A stretch of DNA of 5,848 bases, taken from positions 1 to 5,848 of the forward strand of contig SXZC01000103.1 of the NCBI GenBank assembly GCA_005788075.1, in the 5' to 3' direction. Shown piece after piece: positions 1 to 5,594 of the stretch. The first letter of the stretch is position 1, and the number at the start of each line of letters is the position of its first letter. The DNA is from Actinomycetota bacterium (GTDB lineage: Bacteria; Actinomycetota; Thermoleophilia; Miltoncostaeales; Miltoncostaeaceae). Made by a program: the position numbers and the translations under genes. Under the pieces are notes generated by a model that made no database searches, was not told the DNA's origin, and was given only the letters and a program-made list of their open reading frames with translations.

Positions 1-2019
1 CAGCCTCACCAGCACGGCGTCGAGCAGCACGGCGACGCCGAGGATGATCCCCATCTCCTTCGGCGGCAGCGGTCCGGAGAGGGCGAAGGTGAAGAACACC
101 GCCACCATCACCGCGGCTGCCGCGAGGATGACCCTCCCGGAATGGGCGAGCCCCCCGACCATGGCCTCCTTTGGATCATGGGACCGGTCCCAGTGCTCAC
201 GTGCCGAGGACAGCAGGAAGACCGTGTAGTCCATCGAGATCGCGAAGATCATCGCGAAGAAGAACACTGGACCCCAGGCATCGAGGAATCCCTGGGACTC
301 GAAGCCGAGGAAGCTGGCCCCCCAGCCGTCCTGGAAGATGAGGCGGGCCACGCCGAATGCGGCGGCGACGGCGAGGAGGTTGGTGATCACCCCGATCGCC
401 GCGACCACCGGGGCCTGGAAGGCCACGAGGAGAAGCAGGAAACCGAGCACGAGGACGATTCCGATGACGATCGGCGTGTACGTGCTGAGCGCCGCCGAGA
501 GGTCGGCCTGCTCCGCCGCCGCCCCGCCGATCATCACCCCGGCGGGCAATTGCGCGCGAAGGCGCTCGATGGTCACCGCCGTCTCGGTGGTGGACGGCCC
601 CGTCGTCGGGATCGCCTGCACCATCGCGAGTCCGTCGCCACCGGGCTGTGCCGGCATCGCGGCCGCGATGCCTGAGTCATCCGCGGCGATGCGCTGTGCG
701 GCCGCCATCTCATCGGCCGGTCCGACGATCTGGAGGGTGCCTGGCGCGCCCGGCCCGAACGCCTCGCTCACCAGCTCGTACCCCTGGCGCGAGCCATCAT
801 CCTGCGGCACCACGGTGATCGACGGCATGCCCGTCTTCAGCCCGAAGATCGGCACGGCGAGGATGAGCAGCGCGAGCAGGGCCGGGATCCCGAACAGCGC
901 GGGCCGGCTCCAGAGCTTCTGCCCCCATCGCTCGAAGCGCTTCGACCGGTGGTCACCGGAGTGCGCCCACTTGAGGGCGCCCTTGTCCACCCGCGGGCCC
1001 AGCTTGGCGAGCACCGCCGGGAGCAGGGTGAGGGTGGCCAGCAGTATGAAGACCACCGAGATCATGATGCCGAGGGCCATCGACCGGAACGCCGGGCTCG
1101 GCACGATCATCACCGCCGACAGGGAGATGAGCACCGTGAGGCCAGAGAACAGGACGGCCTTGCCGGCCGTGTCCATGGTCTCGGCGGTCGCGTCGACGGG
1201 ATCGCGGCCTGATCCGAAGAGGGCCCCGCGGAAGCGCTGCACGATGAAGAGCGCGTAGTCGATGCCCAGCGCGAGGGCGAACATCAGGGCGAAGTTCATG
1301 GCCCAGATGGAGACGTCGAAGGCGAGGGTGGTGAGGTAGAGCGCCCCGGCCGTCGCCACGAGGCCGAGGATCGTCAGCAGCAGGGGGAGCCCCGCGGCGA
1401 CCAGGGCACCGAAGGCCAGCACGAGGATCGCCAGCGTCACCGGCCACGACAGCAGCTCGCTCTTCATCATCGCGGAGCGGTTGGCCTCGTTGAAGTCGGA
1501 CCACATGCCCGATGCGCCCGTGAGGTAGACGGAGACGCCCGCGCCGCCGTCGGCGGCCAGCTCGGCCTTCAGGCGGTCGGCCGCGCGGACCATCTCGGTC
1601 GCGTTGGCGGCGGCCCCGCCCATCACGATGGCCGTGTGGCCGTCGCGCGAGATCGTCTGGCCCGGCATTGGCGGAACGACCTGTGATACCGCCGGGTCTG
1701 CCTCGAGGGTCTGCGTGACCCGCGAGACGGCTGCGCCGAACTCGGGCGACCCCGCGACGGCCTCCGGGGAGTGCACCACGACCATGAGGGCATTCGAGGA
1801 GTTCCCGCCGAAGTTGTCCTGGATGAGCTGGCGTGCCTGTACCGACTGCGAGCCGGTGTCCTCCCAGCCGGCCCCGGACAGGGACGTCTCGACGCGGGGC
1901 GCGAGGAAGCCCAGCCCGAGGGCAATGACCACCCAGATCACCGCGACCCACTTGCCATGGGTGGCCGACCAGCGCCCGAGGCGTCCGATGGGCCCGACCG
2001 TCGTCGTCGCGTCGCTCAT
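1..2019 (-). CDS. MMPL/RND-family transporter (YdfJ/MmpL-like), C-terminus beyond window
   Basis: Inner-membrane exporter of the MMPL branch of the RND superfamily, expected to move lipids, drugs or other hydrophobic compounds using the proton gradient. I translated 673 codons with no stop; the frame runs off at base 1. Layout: TM1 at about 22-40, a periplasmic domain at about 41-185, a TM block at about 188-340, TM7 at about 375-392, a second periplasmic domain at about 395-510, and a second TM block from about 514. The two duplicated halves each carry the family's Asp-Tyr pair: GIDYALF (D254-Y255) and SMDYTVF (D597-Y598), equivalent to the proton-relay pairs of mycobacterial MmpL3. The sequence ends in LLDAVLVRL, which in relatives lies shortly before the last helix, so I infer about 40-80 residues are missing. 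The ATG start is supported by GGAGGG at 2029-2034, 9 nt upstream, and overlaps the stop of the DUF2892 gene. Substrate cannot be read from sequence. Confidence 0.95.
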   Translation of the reverse strand, partial: MSDATTTVGPIGRLGRWSATHGKWVAVIWVVIALGLGFLAPRVETSLSGAGWEDTGSQSVQARQLIQDNFGGNSSNALMVVVHSPEAVAGSPEFGAAVSRVTQTLEADPAVSQVVPPMPGQTISRDGHTAIVMGGAAANATEMVRAADRLKAELAADGGAGVSVYLTGASGMWSDFNEANRSAMMKSELLSWPVTLAILVLAFGALVAAGLPLLLTILGLVATAGALYLTTLAFDVSIWAMNFALMFALALGIDYALFIVQRFRGALFGSGRDPVDATAETMDTAGKAVLFSGLTVLISLSAVMIVPSPAFRSMALGIMISVVFILLATLTLLPAVLAKLGPRVDKGALKWAHSGDHRSKRFERWGQKLWSRPALFGIPALLALLILAVPIFGLKTGMPSITVVPQDDGSRQGYELVSEAFGPGAPGTLQIVGPADEMAAAQRIAADDSGIAAAMPAQPGGDGLAMVQAIPTTGPSTTETAVTIERLRAQLPAGVMIGGAAAEQADLSAALSTYTPIVIGIVLVLGFLLLLVAFQAPVVAAIGVITNLLAVAAAFGVARLIFQDGWGASFLGFESQGFLDAWGPVFFFAMIFAISMDYTVFLLSSAREHWDRSHDPKEAMVGGLAHSGRVILAAAAVMVAVFFTFALSGPLPPKEMGIILGVAVLLDAVLVRL

Positions 2020-2234
2020 CGTGCGCAGCCCTCCAGCTTGAAGATCTTGCGCATCACGAATGACGACGGGCAGTCGCCGAAGGCCACGTACATCCACTGT
2101 GACACCCCGACGAACGCCGTGAGGATGAGGAACCACGGGCTCACGGTGATGGCCAGGATCACGCTGAGGATCGTCACGGTGCCCGACATGAGGAAGAGCA
2201 CGCGCTCCAGGGGCCAGCGGGTGGGGGCGCTCAT
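2016..2234 (-). CDS. DUF2892 / YgaP-type small membrane protein
   Basis: A 72-residue membrane protein resembling DUF2892, the transmembrane part of YgaP-type rhodaneses. No rhodanese domain is fused here. Two hydrophobic segments are visible, about 10-29 and 33-51, joined by a short VSPWF turn. The family signature follows: YVAFGDCPSSFVMRKI, with cysteine C55 in the place of the conserved FCP motif. A second cysteine, C70, sits two residues from the C-terminus. The start is the ATG at 2234, preceded by a strong GGGGAGGTGG (2239-2248). Longer upstream readings in this frame overlap the ArsR gene and are not coding. Its ATG overlaps the ArsR stop (ATGA) and its stop overlaps the MMPL start (ATGA), placing it in the middle of a translationally coupled operon. 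DUF2892 genes elsewhere often accompany sulfur or thiol-stress regulators, so a role at the membrane in sulfur or redox handling is an inference. Confidence 0.85.
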   Translation of the reverse strand: MSAPTRWPLERVLFLMSGTVTILSVILAITVSPWFLILTAFVGVSQWMYVAFGDCPSSFVMRKIFKLEGCAR

Positions 2235-2575
2235 CGGGCCACCTCCCCGGACACGAGCGCCTGGATCTCGGCCAGGTGGCGCTGCAACCCGCCGCAGACG
2301 TGCTCGCACATGTCGAACACCGTCTGGTCGGAGATCTCGTAGATCGTCGCGTTGCCGCGGCGCTCGCGGCCGACGATGCCCATCGAGTGAAGAAGGGCGA
2401 GGTGCTTCGAGACGTTCTGCTGCGAGGTGCCGAGGGCCACGGCGATGGCGCCGACGGATGCCGGGCCGTCGCGGAGGTGGTCGAGGATGCGGATGCGCAT
2501 CGGCTCTCCGAGGGCCCTGAACCGCTCCGCGATGAGGTCGGCGAGGGTGTTGGGAATGGGATGGGGAATCGCCAC
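2231..2575 (-). CDS. ArsR-family winged-helix transcriptional repressor
   Basis: A 114-residue ArsR/SmtB-type repressor, the usual length for the family. It opens with LADLIAERFRALGEPMRIRILDHL, the typical first helices. The helix-turn-helix is at about 39-62 (VGAIAVALGTSQQNVSKHLALL), followed by a wing with RRGNATIYEI (72-81). The start is GTG at 2575 with AGGAG at 2583-2587, 7 nt upstream, and a promoter 30 nt further up. The ELCVCDL metal motif of ArsR/SmtB is absent: the aligned stretch reads SVGAIA. Two cysteines, C90 and C94, lie in the C-terminal helix (MCEHVC) and could bind a soft metal or react with thiol oxidants; this is inference. It heads the operon with the DUF2892 and MMPL genes, and a palindrome sits over its promoter, so autorepression is likely. 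The inducer is unknown. Confidence 0.93.
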   Translation of the reverse strand: MAIPHPIPNTLADLIAERFRALGEPMRIRILDHLRDGPASVGAIAVALGTSQQNVSKHLALLHSMGIVGRERRGNATIYEISDQTVFDMCEHVCGGLQRHLAEIQALVSGEVAR

Positions 2576-2582
2576 GTCGGTG

Positions 2583-2587
2583 CTCCT
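2583..2587 (-). promoter_or_regulatory. Ribosome binding site of the ArsR gene
   Basis: AGGAG on the minus strand, 7 nt before the GTG at 2575. It fixes GTG as the start, since no ATG is suitably placed. Confidence 0.8.
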
Positions 2588-2604
2588 GGTCGGTTGGCGA
2601 GGGC

Positions 2605-2633
2605 AACCTACTTCACAACTAAATAGTTGTCAA
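2605..2633 (-). promoter_or_regulatory. Promoter of the ArsR-DUF2892-MMPL operon
   Basis: Read on the minus strand: a perfect -35 box TTGACA (2633-2628), a 17-nt spacer, and a weaker -10 box TAGGTT (2610-2605). This sits in the only AT-rich patch of the window. Transcription would begin near 2598, leaving a 5' leader of about 22 nt that contains the AGGAG ribosome site. The spacer holds the inverted repeat described separately, the classic geometry for repression by blocking RNA polymerase. Confidence 0.75.
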
Positions 2634-2643
2634 GATGTATATA
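2612..2643 (+). promoter_or_regulatory. Possible weak divergent promoter for the plus-strand HTH gene
   Basis: On the plus strand a TTCACA (2612-2617) is followed 18 nt later by TGTATA (2636-2641) or, two bases on, TATATA (2638-2643). Both boxes are imperfect, but this is the only AT-rich sequence upstream of the gene at 2707. The palindrome at 2615-2630 would lie within it. Confidence 0.35.
2615..2630. promoter_or_regulatory. Inverted-repeat operator, probably for the ArsR repressor
   Basis: A perfect palindrome with arms ACAACTA and TAGTTGT separated by AA. It lies 40 bp upstream of the ArsR start codon, fills most of the promoter spacer and overlaps three bases of the -35 box. Its size and symmetry suit a dimeric winged-helix protein. 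It also lies upstream of the divergent plus-strand gene, so it might control both directions. Confidence 0.75.
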
Positions 2644-2706
2644 CGCGAGGTCGACCCGCGGAGCGGGCGGAAGGGAAGCCCACCCCGCGCGGAGAAACCG
2701 CAGGCC

Positions 2707-3096
2707 ATGACGACGCCCCGCACGCTCACCCTGTCGGACGCCGCCGAGGTGTGCGGCACCACCAAGAAGGCCCTCGAGAGGCGCGCCGAGCGCGGCACCC
2801 TCGAGGTGGGGCGCCGCGGCGGGGTGCGGGTGGTGGAGGTGGCGGAGCTCGTGCGGGTGGGCCTGCTCGATGCCGGCGCCGACGTGCAGGTGCCGGCCGG
2901 CGGCAGCGCCCTCGATCGCCCCCTCGCCGTGCTGGCCCGTCGCCTCGCGGAGGCCGATGCCGACCTGGCCGAGCTGCGGGCATCGCTCGAGGCCACCGAG
3001 GCCGCGCTGCGACGCGCACGTGAGGATGCGCGTCTGCTGAGGTCACGCCTCGCGCAGGCCGCCCCCGCGGTCGACCTGCTGGCCGAGACCGCCTAG
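2707..3096 (+). CDS. Small helix-turn-helix protein with coiled-coil tail (excisionase/MerR-like)
   Basis: A 129-residue cytoplasmic protein of unknown specific role. Residues 7-52 (LTLSDAAEVCGTTKKALERR, then a short basic GRRGGVRVV strand and a final helix) resemble the winged HTH_17/excisionase or MerR-type DNA-binding fold. Residues about 70-117 are rich in Ala, Leu, Glu and Arg with a heptad-like pattern and should form a coiled coil, probably for dimerisation. A hydrophilic linker (55-68) separates the two. I chose ATG 2707 because GGAGAAA (2691-2697) precedes it by 9 nt. An upstream in-frame ATG at 2635 falls inside the promoter region, lacks a ribosome site and adds a low-complexity Arg/Pro/Gly tail. 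It is divergent from the ArsR operon and 50 nt before the fdrA-like gene. It may be a local regulator, but whether it controls either neighbour is not shown. Confidence 0.8.
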   Translation: MTTPRTLTLSDAAEVCGTTKKALERRAERGTLEVGRRGGVRVVEVAELVRVGLLDAGADVQVPAGGSALDRPLAVLARRLAEADADLAELRASLEATEAALRRAREDARLLRSRLAQAAPAVDLLAETA

Positions 3097-3155
3097 CCGG
3101 TGCACGGCCCGTACCGGGCCGCCATCCGCCTGCCCGCACCGGTAGCGTGCCGGTG
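3097..3155 (+). other. Structured gap and leader before the fdrA-like gene: nested and competing hairpins
   Basis: Three perfect pairings can be drawn. Inner hairpin: CGGCCCG (3105-3111) with CGGGCCG (3115-3121), loop TAC. Outer stem: CCGGTGC (3097-3103) with GCACCGG (3136-3142), enclosing the inner hairpin. Alternative hairpin: CACCGG (3137-3142) with CCGGTG (3150-3155), whose 7-nt loop holds the GTG start codon at 3147. The outer stem and the alternative hairpin compete for the same bases. There is no T-run after the inner hairpin, so it is not a standard intrinsic terminator. Such stems arise by chance more easily in GC-rich DNA. Confidence 0.4.
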
Positions 3156-4421
3156 GTGGAGGACCTTCCCCAGGGCGACGACGTGGTGGTGGAGCTCCAC
3201 CCCGGCATGGCCGGGGATGGATCGCGCGCGCCGGAGGACGACGCGGCACCCGCGCCCCCGGAGGTGGATGCCCTCGCGGTGATCGGGGTGCCCGGCGCCT
3301 TCGCGGCGCTGGAAGCCCACCGCGCGCTGTCGGCGGGCAGCGACGTGATGCTGCTCACGGGGGATGTCGCGCTGGCCGACGAGGTGGCGCTCAAGCAGCG
3401 CGCGGCCGATGCGGGACGGCTGGTGCTCGGGCCCGGCAGCGACACGGCGATCATCGACGGCATCGGGATCGGCATCGCCAACGTGGTGGCGTCCGGGCGC
3501 ATCGGGGTGGTGGCCACGTCGGGCTCGGGCGCGCAGGAGGCCGCCGTGCTGCTCGACCGCTTCGGGCTCGGCGTGAGCCGCGTGCTCGTCACCGGGCCGC
3601 GAGACCTCACCGATGAGGTCGGGGCGGCCTCATCGGTTGCGGCCATGCGACGGCTGGCCGATGACCCGCACACCGATGCCGTGGTGCTGGTGGCGGAGGG
3701 CTTCTCGGCGCGCGGGGCCGAGGCGGCCCTGGCCGCGCTCGGAGCCTGCGGCAAGCCCGGGGCCGCGTGCCTCATCGGCGCCGATGGGCTGTCCGCGCCG
3801 GATGGCGTCGAGATCCACTCCGTGATTGACCAGGCCGTGGCCGGCGCCGCGCGCCGTGCCGGTGCCCGGCCGGTGATCCCCGCGGCGGAGTCCGGCGGCT
3901 GGGTGAGCGCGGGGCACGTGCGCGGCATCTTCTCCGGATCAGCCCTCTGCGCCGAGGCGGCTGCAGTGCTGGCAGCCCGCCTTGGCCGGGTGGTGTCGAA
4001 CACGCCCGCCGGAGCGGCGGAGTACCTCGATCCGCGTGACGTGGTGCGCGGCAACGCATGCCTCGACCTGCAGGCCGAGTCGGTGGCGCACGGCACGCCC
4101 CACCCGCTCATCGATCCCTCGCGCCGTGCCGCGCTGATCACGGACACGGTGTCCGACCAGACGGTCGCGGTGATACTGCTGGACGTCATCCTCGGTCGCG
4201 GGGCGCATCCCGATCCTGCGGGCGCTCTGGCGCCGGCGATCGCCGAGGCGCTGCAGGCGCGCCCCTCGCTGCAGGTGGTGGCGCACGTGTGCGGCACCGA
4301 GGGCGACCCCCAGGTGCTCTCGCGCCAGGAGGAGCACCTCACGAGGGCGGGGGCACGGGTGGCGCCCACGAGCGCCCAGGCTGCGCGCCTGGCCGCCGCC
4401 CTCGTGCGGCCCGCGCGCTGA
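3147..4421 (+). CDS. FdrA/AllF-like CoA-binding protein (succinyl-CoA synthetase alpha-like), short form
   Basis: A 424-residue soluble protein of the FdrA family. In E. coli, FdrA (AllF) works with AllG and AllH as an oxamate carbamoyltransferase in allantoin breakdown; family members share the fold of succinyl-CoA synthetase alpha. Recognised segments: a Rossmann-like start (DALAVIGVPGAFAALEAHRA, 41-60), the D-x-A-L-x-D-E-V-A-L-K motif (73-83), LGPGSDTAI (94-102), the nucleotide/CoA loop IGVVATSGSGAQE (119-131), TGPRDLTDEVG (149-159), GHVRGIFSGSALCAEAA (256-272), GTPHPLIDPSRR (316-327), VILLDVILGRGAHPDP (342-357) and CGTEGDPQ (382-389). The GHAGA phosphohistidine motif of SucD is not visible. 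E. coli FdrA is about 550 residues; most of its N-terminal 100-plus residues are missing here. GTG 3147 is the most upstream start and has no clear ribosome site; ATG 3207 is an alternative with GGAG 12 nt away. No AllG, AllH or carbamate kinase gene is in view, so the reaction is uncertain. Confidence 0.82.
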   Translation: MPVVEDLPQGDDVVVELHPGMAGDGSRAPEDDAAPAPPEVDALAVIGVPGAFAALEAHRALSAGSDVMLLTGDVALADEVALKQRAADAGRLVLGPGSDTAIIDGIGIGIANVVASGRIGVVATSGSGAQEAAVLLDRFGLGVSRVLVTGPRDLTDEVGAASSVAAMRRLADDPHTDAVVLVAEGFSARGAEAALAALGACGKPGAACLIGADGLSAPDGVEIHSVIDQAVAGAARRAGARPVIPAAESGGWVSAGHVRGIFSGSALCAEAAAVLAARLGRVVSNTPAGAAEYLDPRDVVRGNACLDLQAESVAHGTPHPLIDPSRRAALITDTVSDQTVAVILLDVILGRGAHPDPAGALAPAIAEALQARPSLQVVAHVCGTEGDPQVLSRQEEHLTRAGARVAPTSAQAARLAAALVRPAR

Positions 4422-4427
4422 GGCCCC

Positions 4428-5594
4428 ATGCGGGTGCGCATCGCCACCTACTCGGCGATGCCGCGCGGCGGCGCGGTGCACGCACGCTGCCTGGCCGAGG
4501 CCCTCGCGGCCCGCGGGCACGACGTGGAGCTGTGGGTGCTCACCATCGACGGCTCGGGACTGGCGGTGGGCCCCGGCGTCGCCACGCACCAGGTGCCGCT
4601 TCGCCCCATCGCGGGTGAGGGCGCCGCGGATCGGGTTGACCGCGCCGCGGCCACGCTGGCCGAGGCGGTGCGCTCCGCCCCGCCGGTCGACGTGAACCAC
4701 GCACAGGACCTCCTCTCGGCCCGTGCGCTGCTCGCGTTGCGCGCCGAGGGGGTCGTGCCGCACGTGGTGCGCACGGTCCACCACGTCGAGGCGTTCGAGG
4801 ACCGCTTCCTCGAGGAGTGCCAGCGGGCGTCGATCCAGGACGTCGACCGCTGCATCGCGGTGTCGGCGTTCTGGGCCGACCGGCTGCAGGATGAGTTCGG
4901 CGTGCGGGCGGACGTGGTGCCCAATGGCGTGGAAGCCGAGCGCTTCGGGGGGTGCTCCCTCGGGCGAGAGGAGGCCGCCGCGCGGATGGGCTGGCCCGGG
5001 CGGACGGTGGTGCTCGCGGTGGGTGGCGTGCAGCCGCGCAAGGGAAGCCGCGTGCTGCTGGAGGCCTTCGCACGGGCGCGCGGGCGCCTTCCGGGCAACC
5101 CCCTGCTGGTCGTGGCTGGTGGAGATGGGTTCTTCGCCGACCCGGAGGCGGTGCGGGCGTGGGAGGACGACGCGGTGCGCCTCGGGCTCGTGGTGCACCA
5201 GGGGTCCGGCGTGCCGGGCACCGCCGACGTCGCGCGCATCGGCATCGTGGACGATGACGACATGCCCGTGCTCTACCACGCGGCGGACGTGCTGGCGTTC
5301 CCGTCCACGCGCGAGGGCTTCGGCCTCGTGGTGGTGGAGGCCATGGCGGCCGGGCTGCCGGTGGTGACCAGCGACATCCCCGTGCTCGCCGAGTTCCTGC
5401 GCGATGGGGAGGACTGCCTCATGACCCCCGTGGGCGACTCCGGACCGCTGGCCCAGGCGCTCGTGCGGGTGGTGAACGATGGCGAGCTGCGCGCGCGGCT
5501 CACGGCAGGTGCCCGCGAGACCGCGGGGCGCCACACGTGGGACGAGGCCGCGCGCCGCGCCGAGGACGTCTACGCCCGGGTGCTCACGCCATGA
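4428..5594 (+). CDS. GT4-type glycosyltransferase, MSMEG_0565-family-like
   Basis: A 388-residue GT-B fold glycosyltransferase that should transfer a sugar from a nucleotide-sugar donor. The N-terminal acceptor domain starts MRVRIATYSAMPRGGAVH (1-18), with the glycine-rich loop at 13-16, and contains RTVHHVEAF (115-123) and VVPNGVEAERF (163-173). The C-terminal donor domain has VLAVGGVQPRKGSRVLLEAF (195-214), with basic R204/K205 suited to phosphate binding, and the E-x7-E motif EGFGLVVVE (E296 and E304). The opening, the HHVE segment and the GVQPRKGS loop resemble my recollection of the MSMEG_0565 family (TIGR04047), usually found in nitrilase Nit1C gene clusters; none of those partners is in the window. 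No signal peptide or TM segment is apparent. The ATG follows the fdrA-like stop by 6 nt, and TGAGG at that stop may act as its ribosome site. Its stop overlaps the next start (ATGA). Acceptor and donor are unknown. Confidence 0.88.
   Translation: MRVRIATYSAMPRGGAVHARCLAEALAARGHDVELWVLTIDGSGLAVGPGVATHQVPLRPIAGEGAADRVDRAAATLAEAVRSAPPVDVNHAQDLLSARALLALRAEGVVPHVVRTVHHVEAFEDRFLEECQRASIQDVDRCIAVSAFWADRLQDEFGVRADVVPNGVEAERFGGCSLGREEAAARMGWPGRTVVLAVGGVQPRKGSRVLLEAFARARGRLPGNPLLVVAGGDGFFADPEAVRAWEDDAVRLGLVVHQGSGVPGTADVARIGIVDDDDMPVLYHAADVLAFPSTREGFGLVVVEAMAAGLPVVTSDIPVLAEFLRDGEDCLMTPVGDSGPLAQALVRVVNDGELRARLTAGARETAGRHTWDEAARRAEDVYARVLTP

Noticed and set aside
338..1951. Several long open frames on both strands across the MMPL gene
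   Set aside because: Only the minus-strand frame beginning at 2019 gives membrane helices and the two Asp-Tyr motifs. The others are shadows.
2231..2606. N-terminal extension of the DUF2892 frame up to 2606 (196 residues)
   Set aside because: The extra residues lie antisense-shifted within the ArsR gene and are Arg/Pro-rich. The ATG at 2234 has a strong ribosome site and gives the normal family length.
2635..2706. Longer start (ATG 2635) for the HTH gene
   Set aside because: It has no ribosome site, overlaps the promoter/operator region and adds a stretch unlike any domain. ATG 2707 has GGAGAAA at proper spacing.
3105..3121. Intrinsic terminator after the HTH gene
   Set aside because: The hairpin is strong (7 G-C pairs) but is followed by a C-rich sequence with no T-run. 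I keep it only as part of a possible leader structure.
3153..3194. Repeated GTGGTGGAG near the start of the fdrA-like gene as a repeat element
   Set aside because: The same 9-mer occurs in other genes of the window as ordinary Val-Val-Glu codons; it reflects codon preference.
2726..4447. Long minus-strand open frame of 573 codons opposite the HTH and fdrA-like genes
   Set aside because: The translation is Arg/Ala/Ser/Pro-rich with no recognisable domain. It is a by-product of GC-rich coding on the plus strand, where the FdrA motifs are clear.
3939..5534. Minus-strand open frame of 531 codons opposite the glycosyltransferase
   Set aside because: The composition is His/Arg/Gly-rich and low in hydrophobic structure. 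The opposite strand encodes a convincing GT-B enzyme with E-x7-E.
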